Both the position numbers and the translations under genes were made by a program. A model generated the notes under the pieces. That model was not told the origin of the DNA, made no database searches, and saw only the letters and a list, made by a program, of their open reading frames with translations. This document shows, one piece after another, positions 1 through 8,630 of a stretch of 64,000 nucleotides of DNA. This stretch comes from JBMDXK01 sp048594375 (GTDB taxonomy: Bacteria > Pseudomonadota > Alphaproteobacteria > Rhizobiales > Methylopilaceae), in assembly GCA_048594375.1 (NCBI GenBank), contig JBMDXK010000018.1, forward strand, positions 124,001 through 188,000, in the 5' to 3' direction. Position 1 is the stretch's first letter. Each line of letters starts with the position of its first letter.

Positions 1-329
1 ACACCTTGTGCGATGTCAGCGGATTGCGCATGAAGCAAAACTTCTACTTCCGCATTCTGCCAATGGAAACCTTCCTGCTCATAACCGATGTCGCGGATGG
101 CGTCCCGTGCAATCTGGGTTACAACGTCTTTGGTGATGCTTTCAGGGCCACGCACTTCCCCCGCAATAACAACGCGGTTGGTGGTGGCAAGAGTTTCACA
201 AGCCACCCGCGCCTCCGGCATTGCGCCCAGATAAGCATCGACAACCGCATCAGAGATGCGGTCACATACTTTATCGGGGTGGCCTTCAGAAACGGATTCA
301 CTGGTAAAAAGATAGCTGTTGCGCGGCAC
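1..329 (-). CDS. metK: S-adenosylmethionine synthetase (N-terminal part, runs off the window)
   Basis: Makes S-adenosylmethionine from methionine and ATP in the cytoplasm. Only the first 109 codons are present. The product begins PRNSYLFTSESVSEGHPDKV after a GTG start, and the segment SEGHPDKVCDRISDAV is the family's N-terminal ATP and methionine site. The GTG at 327-329 is chosen because a GGAG lies about 10 bases upstream and the protein then begins exactly where the family does. It follows the XRE regulator with a 106-base gap that holds a hairpin. The order lnt, XRE regulator, metK is known from many alphaproteobacteria. The identification is secure; the C-terminal two thirds cannot be judged. 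Confidence 0.96.
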   Translation of the reverse strand, partial: MPRNSYLFTSESVSEGHPDKVCDRISDAVVDAYLGAMPEARVACETLATTNRVVIAGEVRGPESITKDVVTQIARDAIRDIGYEQEGFHWQNAEVEVLLHAQSADIAQG

Positions 330-353
330 TGGAGAAGCTCCGGATAATCATTG

Positions 354-386
354 GAACAGAATAAACTCGTTTGAGTGGCTCTGTTC
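354..386 (-). promoter_or_regulatory. Hairpin in the metK leader
   Basis: On the minus strand a 7-bp inverted repeat, GAACAGA and TCTGTTC, encloses a smaller ACTC-AAAC-GAGT stem. It ends about 10 bases before the metK ribosome binding site. No U-run follows it, so it does not look like a simple terminator. It may be a leader structure controlling metK. It does not fit the SAM-II or SAM/SAH riboswitch patterns that I know, so a riboswitch role is only a guess. Confidence 0.45.
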
Positions 387-435
387 TGACAGTATCACCG
401 GCTCAGGTCAAGAGTGCAAAAACAGCTTTCTTCTT

Positions 436-855
436 TCACTCCGCGTTTGCATCTTCTTTTTCGGCAAGCACTGCGACCAGATCAATAATCCGACGGCGCA
501 CTTTTGCGTCACGAATACGCATAAAATGCTTGGTCAATTGCAAGCCTTCCGATGTGCTGAGAAAATCTGACACATAATCGGTTGCACCGCCTTCCGCAAA
601 CCCCTGCTGTTCTCCCTGCAAGGCGCTGGGTGCATTTTCAAAGAAATACGATACAGGCACACCGAGAACCTGAGCAATATTCTGCATCCGGCTTGCGCCT
701 ATCCGATTCGTGCCTTTTTCGTATTTCTGCACCTGCTGAAAGGTAATCCCCAAAGCATCGCCAAGTTTTTCTTGGCTTAGGTTTGCAAGGATCCTCCGCA
801 TACGCACACGGCTTCCCACATGTTGATCTATGGGGTTAGGCACCTTTTTAATCAT
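436..855 (-). CDS. XRE-family helix-turn-helix regulator
   Basis: A 139-residue DNA-binding protein. An XRE (Cro/C1-type) helix-turn-helix spans about residues 14-70, with the typical LSQEKLGDALGITFQQVQKY recognition region. The C-terminal half is helical and charged. I start it at the ATG at 853-855 because GGAG sits 8 bases upstream; an in-frame ATG 20 codons earlier has no such site. It lies between lnt and metK, as in many alphaproteobacteria, so control of methionine or AdoMet-linked genes is a reasonable guess, but the target is not shown by the sequence. The C-terminal region may serve dimerisation or ligand sensing. Confidence 0.9.
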   Translation of the reverse strand: MIKKVPNPIDQHVGSRVRMRRILANLSQEKLGDALGITFQQVQKYEKGTNRIGASRMQNIAQVLGVPVSYFFENAPSALQGEQQGFAEGGATDYVSDFLSTSEGLQLTKHFMRIRDAKVRRRIIDLVAVLAEKEDANAE

Positions 856-1002
856 GGTCTTTCTCCTTGCCATATTGCTATGGCCGTATTTCCTAAAACT
901 CCCTTGAACACCCACTGCGTCATTGGTGCTTTCAACCTGTTCCCGTGTTTATAATACAACTAAGCTGTGTATTTTTATACATGCGCATTTGTGATGCAAA
1001 AG

Positions 1003-2592
1003 TCAAATGCGTTTTCGCATCCAGAATGCCATTAAACCTGTGAAACAGGGAAATAAAAAGGCAGGGAGCCAGCGGTACACTAGATAAAAAGTACTATCCA
1101 ATGATTGGGGTACCCATGTATCCAATACTCCCGTTATCCCCAGATCAAGCCTGGAGACAATACGTCCATAGGGATCAATAACGGCTGAAATACCTGTATT
1201 TGCAGCCCTAATGAGCGGTAAACCCAGCTCAATAGCCCGTACACGCGCTTGTGCCAGATGCTGATACGGGCCAGGGGTAAGACCAAACCACGCATCATTT
1301 GTCACATTGACCAAAAGATCGGGTTTTTCGGCACTATCAATATTACCCCATGGAAAAATCGCTTCATAGCAAATCAATGCACCAACGCCCAACCCGTTCG
1401 GAAGCTTTATTGTGCGCGGCCGATCACCCGGCGAAAATCCCCCAGGCATTTCCACCAGATGGGAAATGCCAATCTTCTCTAAAATATTCTCGAAAGGCAC
1501 AAATTCACCAAACGGCACCAGCCTTACTTTATCGTAACTTTCCTGAATGACCCCTTGCCCGTTAATCATGTGAACGGAATTTGTAAAACGCGGTTGCTCG
1601 CTTTCGGCTTCAAGCCGATCCGCGCGCGCTGCGCCCGTAAGCAACGTTGTACGCTCCGGCAAAGCAGCGGCAATAGCCGCCAACGCATCCGGCGTACGGT
1701 TCAGAAAAAACGGAAAAGCGGATTCTGGCCAGATGAGAAGATCAATATCAGCGATGCCCTGCCGTTCCGGTGAGGTCGCCTCATCCGACAATGCCAGATA
1801 ATGCTCCATAATTTCCGACTTGCGCTCTGGCCGGAACTTTTCATCCTGCGGCACATTGGGCTGCATTACCCGCACCGCCATATCCGTATAAGTTGTTTCT
1901 GTGCCAAAAAGCCTGATCGCTCCCGCGCCTGCCATCACAAGAAGAACAGCAAAAGCCGACATTAAAGGCCGCCACGCTGTTTTCCCTACCCTATCCGTCA
2001 TCAGCGCAGGCAATGCAAAAATTACAAGCACACAATACGTCAAGCCTTCAACGCCAATAAAAGCCGCCCACTGCCCGATTAACCCCGTATCCGCCAGCGC
2101 ATAACCAAAACTGTTCCAAGGAAAACCTGTAAACACATGGCCACGCACGAGATCCGCACCGCCCAACCCGAACGCCAGCGCGAAAATACGCCCCATACCC
2201 GATGACCACAAAAGACGCGCAACCCAAAAACCCACCGCGTAAAAACACGCCAGAGCCATAGGGAGCGCCACAACCGCAACCGGCATAAGCCAGGCGTGCG
2301 CCGCTGCATCCACCAGAAATGCCGCGCCGATCCACCATAATCCACTCAGAAAATAACCGAACCCAAACCACCACCCCAAAACCAGAGATGCTTTGGCAAC
2401 CGCAAGCCGCCCTCCCGCAGCACCAACTCCATCCAACAACCAGACAACCACCGGCAATGTTAAAAACAGCACAGGAAAAGCACCATAGGGCGGCATGGCA
2501 AAAGCGGATAAGACACCGGCTAATGCTGCAAGTGCATAGCGCTTTGCACCCCAAAGCAACACAATGGATGATGATAACTGTGCAAGTTTCAC
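1003..2592 (-). CDS. lnt: Apolipoprotein N-acyltransferase
   Basis: Adds the third acyl chain to the N-terminal cysteine of lipoproteins in the inner membrane, the last step of lipoprotein maturation before Lol sorting. The 529 residues have several N-terminal membrane helices, then a nitrilase (CN_hydrolase) domain from about residue 240 to 480. The catalytic triad is visible: Glu in LLIWPESAFPF, Lys in YDKVRLVPFGEFVPF, Cys in GALICYEAIFPWG. A last hydrophobic segment precedes the basic C-terminus, as in the family. It starts with GTG, and its start overlaps the pheA stop by four bases (GTGA), so translation is probably coupled. Length is normal. Confidence 0.96.
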   Translation of the reverse strand: MKLAQLSSSIVLLWGAKRYALAALAGVLSAFAMPPYGAFPVLFLTLPVVVWLLDGVGAAGGRLAVAKASLVLGWWFGFGYFLSGLWWIGAAFLVDAAAHAWLMPVAVVALPMALACFYAVGFWVARLLWSSGMGRIFALAFGLGGADLVRGHVFTGFPWNSFGYALADTGLIGQWAAFIGVEGLTYCVLVIFALPALMTDRVGKTAWRPLMSAFAVLLVMAGAGAIRLFGTETTYTDMAVRVMQPNVPQDEKFRPERKSEIMEHYLALSDEATSPERQGIADIDLLIWPESAFPFFLNRTPDALAAIAAALPERTTLLTGAARADRLEAESEQPRFTNSVHMINGQGVIQESYDKVRLVPFGEFVPFENILEKIGISHLVEMPGGFSPGDRPRTIKLPNGLGVGALICYEAIFPWGNIDSAEKPDLLVNVTNDAWFGLTPGPYQHLAQARVRAIELGLPLIRAANTGISAVIDPYGRIVSRLDLGITGVLDTWVPQSLDSTFYLVYRWLPAFLFPCFTGLMAFWMRKRI

Positions 2593-3464
2593 GATAGTTG
2601 ACCTGTTGGCTGGGCTTCATGGGCAGAATAACGCAACGGATGCGCCGGATAGACGCCGATAATACGAAGCTTGGATGAAAAAAATGCCAATTCTTCCAGC
2701 GCCCGCTTTACATGCGGATCATCAGGATGCCCCTCAATATCCATATAAAACTGCGTTGCAAAAAACTGCCCGTCCAACTGGTAACTTTCCAGCTTGGTCA
2801 TGTTTACGCCGTTGGTTGCAAAACCACCCAATGCCTTATAAAGCGCCGCCGGAACATTGCGCACCCGGAATATCAGACTGGTAATCAACCGTTCCGAACC
2901 TTGCTCCGCCCATTCTCCCTGACGGGACAAAATGACAAAGCGGGTCGTATTGTTGCTTTCATCCGCAATATCATGCGCCAGAATTTTCAAACCATAAATT
3001 TCTGCCGCAAGCCTGGACGCAATAGCGGCGCGGGAGGCGTCTTTCGCCTCGGATATTTCACGGGCTGAACCCGCCGTATCCGCCCCAATAACCGCACTCA
3101 AGCCCAATGAGCGAATCACTTTGCGGCACTGGCCTAGCGCCATCACATGGCTTTGCACCGTCTTGATGGTTCCCAAATCCGAATCAGGAGTACCCACCAG
3201 CTGATGCTGGAGCGGCATAAAATACTCGCCAACAATGTGCAGATTCGCATCCGGAATTAAATAATGAATATCTGACACACGCCCTGCAACGGAATTTTCA
3301 ATGGGAATCATGCCCAAATGCGCGCTTCCATCCGTAATTGCCCCAAGAGCATCTTCAAATGTCTCCTTAGGCAAAGACTCCCATTGCGGAAAAACATCCG
3401 CACAGGCCATATGGGAATTTGCACCCGGCTCACCCTGATACACAATGCGTTGGCGCGAACTCAT
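2589..3464 (-). CDS. pheA: Prephenate dehydratase
   Basis: Converts prephenate to phenylpyruvate in phenylalanine synthesis. The 291-residue protein has the periplasmic-binding-like catalytic domain (about 1-185), including IPIENSVAGRV and the conserved NNTTRF active-site motif. An ACT regulatory domain follows (about 200-280, VPAALYKALGGFATNGVNM), which normally binds phenylalanine for feedback inhibition. There is no chorismate mutase domain, so this is the monofunctional type. The start overlaps the kdsB stop in a TAATG arrangement and its end overlaps lnt, so kdsB-pheA-lnt form a tightly packed unit. The kdsB-pheA pairing is common in alphaproteobacteria. Confidence 0.96.
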   Translation of the reverse strand: MSSRQRIVYQGEPGANSHMACADVFPQWESLPKETFEDALGAITDGSAHLGMIPIENSVAGRVSDIHYLIPDANLHIVGEYFMPLQHQLVGTPDSDLGTIKTVQSHVMALGQCRKVIRSLGLSAVIGADTAGSAREISEAKDASRAAIASRLAAEIYGLKILAHDIADESNNTTRFVILSRQGEWAEQGSERLITSLIFRVRNVPAALYKALGGFATNGVNMTKLESYQLDGQFFATQFYMDIEGHPDDPHVKRALEELAFFSSKLRIIGVYPAHPLRYSAHEAQPTGQLS

Positions 3465-4198
3465 TACCTTTTTCCTTCCAGTACCATACGGGCGCGGTCA
3501 AGATCGGCCTGCGTATCCACACCTAAAGGAACATCATTCACCAAGGCCACGTCAATCCGCATTCCGGCCTCCAAGGCACGTAATTGCTCCAGACTTTCTC
3601 TTTTTTCCAAGGTGGATGGCGGTAATGCCACAAATTTTTCCAAAGCATCACGCCGCCACGCATACAAACCAATATGATGAATAAGCGCCCCCTCACCCCA
3701 CGGAGCCGTCGCACGGCTGAAATACAAAGCACGCAACCGCTCTGGACTCACAGGACTGCCCACAACCTTGACCACATTGGGATTTGTGCGCTCCTCTTCG
3801 TGGGTAATCACAGCGCCAAGAGTTCCTACATCCACTTGGCAATCATCCAGAAGCGCCGCCGCCGCCCTCACAATCGCCGGATCAATGGTAGGCAAATCAC
3901 CCTGCACATTCACCACCGCTGAAAATTTCCTCTCAGGATCAATTTTTTGCAATGCCTCAAAGATCCGATCTGACCCAGAAGGATGATTTGCCGCCGTGAG
4001 AACAGCATACCCGCCCTCTTTTTCCACAGCTTCTGCAATTTCAGGCGAATCAGTTGCAACATAAACAGGCCCCACATCAGCCTCCATGGCACGCGCCCAC
4101 ACATGGCAAATCATCGGCTTACCCGCCAATAAAGCCATGGGCTTGTTGGGCAAACGCGTAGAAGAAAGACGGGAAGGAACCAAAACAACCGAGGACAT
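3464..4198 (-). CDS. kdsB: 3-deoxy-manno-octulosonate cytidylyltransferase
   Basis: Activates Kdo as CMP-Kdo for the LPS inner core. The 244-residue product has the nucleotidyltransferase N-terminus VVLVPSRLSSTRLPNKPM, the NVQGDLPTIDP segment that binds metal and nucleotide, and HIGLYAWRRDAL near the C-terminus. I choose the ATG at 4196-4198 because the protein then starts at the family position and GGAAAGAG lies upstream; the reading frame stays open for another 59 codons with no similarity. It is divergent from the cytochrome c gene, so promoters for both probably lie within 4199-4365. Its presence means the organism makes Kdo-containing LPS. Confidence 0.95.
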   Translation of the reverse strand: MSSVVLVPSRLSSTRLPNKPMALLAGKPMICHVWARAMEADVGPVYVATDSPEIAEAVEKEGGYAVLTAANHPSGSDRIFEALQKIDPERKFSAVVNVQGDLPTIDPAIVRAAAALLDDCQVDVGTLGAVITHEEERTNPNVVKVVGSPVSPERLRALYFSRATAPWGEGALIHHIGLYAWRRDALEKFVALPPSTLEKRESLEQLRALEAGMRIDVALVNDVPLGVDTQADLDRARMVLEGKR

Positions 4199-4365
4199 AA
4201 AACGTATCTCTTTCCTTGCTGAACTGTGGGCGGCAAAAAGTAGCAGGCCGAATCCACCTATAAATGTTGTCATCCGATGAGAAAAGTGGCTAGTTTCAGG
4301 CGACATTATTTTCACGCCTATGCAGCGAATGGTTTTTGCTGCATAGCTCATCCGGAAGACCGGGT

Positions 4366-5022
4366 ATGGATTCATTTGAAATAAATAAAATTGCCGGTGC
4401 CGTACTCGGTACTCTCACTCTCACTCTGGGTCTGGTAATTGCCGCAGATGGCCTGCTCAGCTCCCACGCCCCTGAAAAGGCGGGATACGAGCTGCCAGGT
4501 CTGCCTGAACAAAGCGATGCCGGCCCCGCTGTGGCCGAAGCTGTCGAACCAATTGCCGTTCGTCTGGCTGTTGCAGACGCCGCAAAAGGTGAAGCTATTG
4601 CACGCCGCTGCGGTTCTTGCCACGACTTCACCGACGGCGGCCCCAATAAAGTAGGCCCTAACCTCTATAACATTATCAATGCTGACAAAGCGCATATTTC
4701 CGGCTTTGCCTATTCCACCGCCATGAAAGAGGCGGAAGGTGCATGGACCTATGAAAACCTTGACGGCTTCCTTGATAATCCTCGCGGCTACCTGCCTGGA
4801 ACATCCATGTCTTTTGCCGGGATTAAAAAACCGGACGAGCGCGCCAATCTGATCGCATACCTGCGCACATTGTCAGCGTCACCTGCGCCTTTGCCTGATG
4901 CTCCCGCAGCGGAAGAACAACCTGCCGAAGCTCAGCCAGAAGCTCCCTCTGAAAATACCCCTGGGGACGCTGCAACACCACCGGCCGAAAACACCGAACA
5001 GCCGCCACCCGCTAATCCTTAA
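4366..5022 (+). CDS. Membrane-anchored class I cytochrome c (CycM-like)
   Basis: A 218-residue electron carrier held to the inner membrane by an uncleaved N-terminal helix (about residues 8-30), with the haem domain in the periplasm. The haem site is RRCGSCHDF, and the likely axial methionine is in LPGTSMSFAG. The order kdsB divergent from this gene matches the cytochrome c552/CycM locus of many alphaproteobacteria, where it links the bc1 complex to the oxidase. The last ~45 residues form a low-complexity tail rich in Pro, Ala and Glu after the folded domain, which is longer than usual. Start chosen at the ATG that directly precedes the membrane anchor, with GGAAG upstream. Confidence 0.92.
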   Translation: MDSFEINKIAGAVLGTLTLTLGLVIAADGLLSSHAPEKAGYELPGLPEQSDAGPAVAEAVEPIAVRLAVADAAKGEAIARRCGSCHDFTDGGPNKVGPNLYNIINADKAHISGFAYSTAMKEAEGAWTYENLDGFLDNPRGYLPGTSMSFAGIKKPDERANLIAYLRTLSASPAPLPDAPAAEEQPAEAQPEAPSENTPGDAATPPAENTEQPPPANP

Positions 5023-5057
5023 GCTGCACAGTTTCGGTGCGTTGCGGAAAATATTTT

Positions 5058-5093
5058 TAAAGAGTGCATGGCGAAATGATTATGCACTCTTTA
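5058..5093 (+). terminator. Rho-independent terminator (first of two) after the cytochrome c gene
   Basis: A perfect 12-bp inverted repeat (TAAAGAGTGCAT and its complement) with a 12-base loop, ending in TTTATT. It is placed 35 bases after the cytochrome stop. Confidence 0.7.
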
Positions 5094-5121
5094 TTACCTC
5101 AAGTGTTTCAACGGCATAAAT

Positions 5122-5150
5122 AAACCCACATAATCCTTTATGTGGGTTTT
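5122..5150. terminator. Bidirectional terminator between cytochrome c and the DUF1150 gene
   Basis: A 12-bp perfect stem (AAACCCACATAA) with a TCCT loop and A- and T-rich flanks on both sides. The genes on either side converge, so it can serve both. Confidence 0.8.
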
Positions 5151-5178
5151 GCATTACCATACCATCTGACACTTGCTG

Positions 5179-5430
5179 TTAATGTATACTCACCATCTGA
5201 AGCTGTTGCTGCACAGCATTTGCCAATGCCCCTTCAACGCTATCGGCCAGAATAATCGGCGCGCCATTCGCTCCAACCAATGCAAACAACTGTAAACCGG
5301 ATTCCAGCGCAGGCGCACCGGGGTAAATAAGACGCACCTCATCAGAGGTCATTGGCTTAAGATAGGCAATTTTTCCATCGCCCAAGCCTGCCAACTCTGT
5401 TTTTGAATAATGATCGTGCTGCTCTTTCAT
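5179..5430 (-). CDS. DUF1150 family protein
   Basis: An 83-residue small acidic protein. The central segment (TSDEVRLIYPGAPALESGLQ, then LFALVGANGAPIILADS) is the DUF1150 pattern. The family is confined mainly to alphaproteobacteria and often sits beside small heat-shock protein genes, but no such gene is next to it here. Function is not established. The ATG has AGAGGGG about 10 bases upstream. It stands alone, convergent with the cytochrome gene and divergent from nth, with about 170 AT-rich bases between it and nth. Confidence 0.88.
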   Translation of the reverse strand: MKEQHDHYSKTELAGLGDGKIAYLKPMTSDEVRLIYPGAPALESGLQLFALVGANGAPIILADSVEGALANAVQQQLQMVSIH

Positions 5431-5604
5431 TGTGTTATACCCCTCTTACTCAACCTGCTTCTGCATGTACCAAGTATGTTTTTAATTTCTTTATTTTTTA
5501 CTCTCTCATACACTATAAGCTGAAAATGGTTTCTTTCAAGATTAGTAAAAAGTAGAATATCTTTTATCCATAAAATAAATGTTTACTCATTTCACAGGTG
5601 CAAA

Positions 5605-6300
5605 TTGCCAGCAAAACTAGAGAAAAAACCATATTCTTTACTTACTAAAAAACAAACGCACGCCCTGTTTGAAATGTTCCATTCTCTAAACCCTTCCCCG
5701 AATGGAGAATTAAACTACAGCAATGCTTACACGCTGCTTGTTGCGGTAGTGCTTTCTGCGCAAGCAACCGATATTGGCGTGAATAAAGCTACTGCCCATC
5801 TTTTCCCCCTTGCCGATAACCCTTCAGACATGGTGGCTTTAGGGGAAGAACGGGTGGCAGAACTTATTCGCACCATTGGACTTTATCGAACAAAAGCAAA
5901 AAATGTCATTGCGCTTTCCACTCTTCTGCTGGAGAAATTCAATGGCGAAGTACCACAAACCCTTGAAGAGCTTGAAACATTACCGGGCGTAGGGCGAAAG
6001 ACAGCCAATGTTGTGCTTAATATTTTCTTTGGGCAACCAACCATTGCAGTGGATACGCATCTTTTTCGGGTCAGCAACAGAACCGGCTTGGCCATTGGAA
6101 AAACCCCGCTCGAGGTAGAGCACGTTTTAAATACTGTGATTCCGGATGAATTTAAGCTTCACGCCCATCATTGGCTTATTTTGCATGGCCGGTATATTTG
6201 CAAAGCCCGTAAGCCCGAATGCGGCATTTGCCCTATATCTTCAATCTGCTTATTTCAAGAAAAAACAGGAATGCTGGTAAGGGGGCAAACAGGACGTTGA
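5605..6300 (+). CDS. nth: Endonuclease III (DNA glycosylase/AP lyase)
   Basis: Removes oxidised pyrimidines and cuts the abasic site in base-excision repair. The 231 residues include the helix-hairpin-helix LPGVGRKTANVVLN with the catalytic Lys (about 132) and the catalytic Asp in TIAVDTHLFRV (about 150). The C-terminal iron-sulfur loop has Cys spaced X6, X2, X5 (CKARKPECGICPISSIC). It begins with TTG after AGGTG; the next in-frame Met would remove part of the first helix. Complete and normal in length. Confidence 0.95.
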   Translation: MPAKLEKKPYSLLTKKQTHALFEMFHSLNPSPNGELNYSNAYTLLVAVVLSAQATDIGVNKATAHLFPLADNPSDMVALGEERVAELIRTIGLYRTKAKNVIALSTLLLEKFNGEVPQTLEELETLPGVGRKTANVVLNIFFGQPTIAVDTHLFRVSNRTGLAIGKTPLEVEHVLNTVIPDEFKLHAHHWLILHGRYICKARKPECGICPISSICLFQEKTGMLVRGQTGR

Positions 6301-6335
6301 AGCGAAAAGCATCGTCATTTCATTGTGCTTTCGCT
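6301..6335. terminator. Hairpin between convergent nth and cobT
   Basis: AGCGAAAAGCA pairs with TGCTTTCGCT with one bulged A, in the 48-base gap between two convergent stops. It lacks a clear U-run, so it is a probable but weak bidirectional terminator. Confidence 0.5.
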
Positions 6336-6348
6336 ATAGGTTGCTCAA

Positions 6349-8217
6349 TTATCGGTGTGAGCTTTCTTCAAACAGTTCGGCCAGTTTGTCGGTGAGGGCG
6401 CCAGCCAGTTCTTCGGCATCCACCAATGTAAGGGCGCGTTTGTAATAGCGGGTGACATCATGGCCGATGCCAATGGCCAGCAATTCTACTGTTTTATCCG
6501 CTTCAATTTTTGCAATCATATTGCGCAGATGGTGTTCCAGATAACTACCCGGATTAACAGACAGCGTTGAATCATCCACCGGCGCGCCATCGGACACCAT
6601 CATCAGGATGCGGCGCTGCTCCGGCCTCCCCTGTAGGCGCTTATAAGCCCAATCCAAGGCTTCGCCATCAATGTTTTCTTTTAGCAATCCTTCCCGCATC
6701 ATAAGGCCAAGATTGCGGCGGGCGCGCCTCCATGGAGCATCGGCGGCTTTGTAAATAATATGCCGGATGTCGTTGAGTCTGCCCGGTGCGGCCGGTTTGC
6801 CTGCGGCCATCCACGCTTCACGGCTGGAGCCGCCTTTCCAGGCGCGGGTGGTAAAGCCAAGAATTTCCACCTTTACGCCGCAACGCTCCAAGGTGCGCGC
6901 CAGAATATCCACGCAGATTGCCGCCACCGTGATCGGGCGGCCACGCATGGAGCCTGAATTGTCGATAAGCAGCGTCACCACCGTATCACGAAACTGCGTA
7001 TCCCGCTCGCGCATGAACGTGAGGGCGTTAAACGGATCTGTAATGATGCGCGAGAGACGGGCAGGATCCAGCACGCCTTCTTCCAGATCAAAATCCCAGC
7101 CGCGATTTTGCTGCGCCATCAGACGCCGCTGGAGCCGGTTGGCAAGCCTGCCAACAACTCCTTGCAACGTTGCAAGCTGCTTATCCAGATAGCCACGCAA
7201 GCGCACAAGTTCTTCCGCATCGCACAAATCTTCAGCAGCAATTGTTTCATCAAACCGCGCCGTGTAAATTTTATATGCGGCGAGCGCCTCTTCCTGCGGG
7301 TTGCGACGCCCCCGCGCCGGTGATGCGCCGGAAGGATCCCCCTCCTCGCTGGCTTCGCGTTCTTCGTCATAACGGTCGGCCGGTGGCGCATCGGCCTGCT
7401 CGCTCATGCCTTCTGCAATATCTTCGGACATTTGCTCGGTGCTGGATGAATCCGCGCTTTCCGGCTTGCCCATATCTTCAGACTGGGGCGCACTTTCGCC
7501 TTCGGACGCGCCGCCGCCCTCATCGTCTGCTTCGCCTTCTTCATCGGGCGGAGTACCCAGTTCGTTGCCCATTTCCAGCGTGGTCAGCACCTCGCGCACA
7601 GCCAATGCAAAGGCTTTCTGGTCACCGATTTCTGCACCCAGCGTCTCAAAACCATTGCTGATGCGCGTTGTGACCCACTCCTTCCAGAAACCCACCAGTT
7701 TTTGCGCTGAAGGAGGAAGCGTACTGCCGGTAAGATGCTGGCGCAGCATGAGCGCCACCGCATCGGCCAGAGGCGCTTCGTTGCGGGTGTTGATGTCAAG
7801 ATAGGGCGCTTTGCTGTATTTATCCTTCAACACTGCGCCAAGGTTGGGCTTCATGCCCGGCATTTGCGCCATACCCAACGCTTCCATGCGCACCTGCTCC
7901 AGCGCATTGAATACGTCACGGGCGGATTGGCCTTCGGGAAGATAATTCTGGTGGGTGGCCGGATCATGCAGCGCCAAACGAAGCGCGGCCGCATCGGCGT
8001 GGCCCCGCATGAACGCAAGGTCACTTCCTGATATCTGGCGCGGCGGTTCCGGCAAGCGCACACGATTGCCAACCAACCCCGGCTTGTCCATTCCAAACAC
8101 AATCTCGATATCAGCGGTTTTGCCAATCGCTTTCAATGCGTTGCCCACCGACCGTTTCACGGGTTCGTTCGGGGTGGCGCGTGTTGAACTGGTTTTGGAC
8201 GAATTGGATACAGGCAC
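6349..8217 (-). CDS. cobT: CobT-like subunit, VWA domain
   Basis: Partner of CobS. Together with CobN these form the aerobic cobaltochelatase that inserts cobalt into hydrogenobyrinic acid a,c-diamide. The 622 residues have a helical N-terminal domain, a central acidic Glu/Asp/Ser-rich linker (about 225-300), and a C-terminal von Willebrand A domain with the metal-ion site LLIDNSGSMRG. Starts with GTG. It is separated from cobS by the SRPBCC gene with only 2-base and 6-base gaps, so the three are one operon. No cobN or other cobalamin gene is in the window. CobST pairs are also kept in alphaproteobacteria that lack cobalamin synthesis, so the role here is uncertain. Confidence 0.93.
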   Translation of the reverse strand: MPVSNSSKTSSTRATPNEPVKRSVGNALKAIGKTADIEIVFGMDKPGLVGNRVRLPEPPRQISGSDLAFMRGHADAAALRLALHDPATHQNYLPEGQSARDVFNALEQVRMEALGMAQMPGMKPNLGAVLKDKYSKAPYLDINTRNEAPLADAVALMLRQHLTGSTLPPSAQKLVGFWKEWVTTRISNGFETLGAEIGDQKAFALAVREVLTTLEMGNELGTPPDEEGEADDEGGGASEGESAPQSEDMGKPESADSSSTEQMSEDIAEGMSEQADAPPADRYDEEREASEEGDPSGASPARGRRNPQEEALAAYKIYTARFDETIAAEDLCDAEELVRLRGYLDKQLATLQGVVGRLANRLQRRLMAQQNRGWDFDLEEGVLDPARLSRIITDPFNALTFMRERDTQFRDTVVTLLIDNSGSMRGRPITVAAICVDILARTLERCGVKVEILGFTTRAWKGGSSREAWMAAGKPAAPGRLNDIRHIIYKAADAPWRRARRNLGLMMREGLLKENIDGEALDWAYKRLQGRPEQRRILMMVSDGAPVDDSTLSVNPGSYLEHHLRNMIAKIEADKTVELLAIGIGHDVTRYYKRALTLVDAEELAGALTDKLAELFEESSHR

Positions 8218-8219
8218 GT

Positions 8220-8624
8220 TTATTCTGCGGGTTGTTCGAGCAAGGTTTTGAGGGTAGCAAAGTCTTCCGTAATCGCGTTTGCATCGTCTTCAAACTGCTC
8301 ATCCGTCATACCGTTGCGGTGAAACAGCGTGAATACAATCTCGCAGCCAAGGTTATGCGGCACCAGACGCATGGGATTGTACATTACCGTGCCTTCCTCA
8401 TCGGTAACCCAATGATCGAGGATGCCAAAGGTGTTTTTAGGGCTGAAACGCAGCTTCCAAACCCCTTCTGCGGATTTTGAATACCATTCCCCCTGCTCAT
8501 TGTAAAAATCCTCACCAAGCCCGGCTGCCCACAGGGGCATTGTTTCCGGTTTGGAAAGAAAATCATAGGCTTTTGCAAAGGGGCAGTTGATAAACGTGCC
8601 GATATAACGGGTTTTTTGGGTCAT
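8220..8624 (-). CDS. SRPBCC-fold protein between cobS and cobT
   Basis: A 134-residue protein that looks like a START/Bet v1 (SRPBCC) polyketide-cyclase or AHSA1-like domain: FINCPFAKAYDFLSKPETMP LWAAG at the N-terminus, a beta-rich centre with WKLRFSPKNTFGILDHWVTD, and a long C-terminal helix ending FATLKTLLEQ. This fold binds hydrophobic ligands. It lies 6 bases after cobS and 2 bases before cobT and so must be co-transcribed. A lipid-, porphyrin- or cofactor-binding role linked to the chelatase-like pair is possible but not shown. Not recognised beyond the fold. Confidence 0.7.
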   Translation of the reverse strand: MTQKTRYIGTFINCPFAKAYDFLSKPETMPLWAAGLGEDFYNEQGEWYSKSAEGVWKLRFSPKNTFGILDHWVTDEEGTVMYNPMRLVPHNLGCEIVFTLFHRNGMTDEQFEDDANAITEDFATLKTLLEQPAE

Positions 8625-8630
8625 AATGCT

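Noticed and set aside
330..435. SAM-II or SAM/SAH riboswitch before metK
   Set aside because: The conserved core bases of these classes are not present; only a simple hairpin can be supported.
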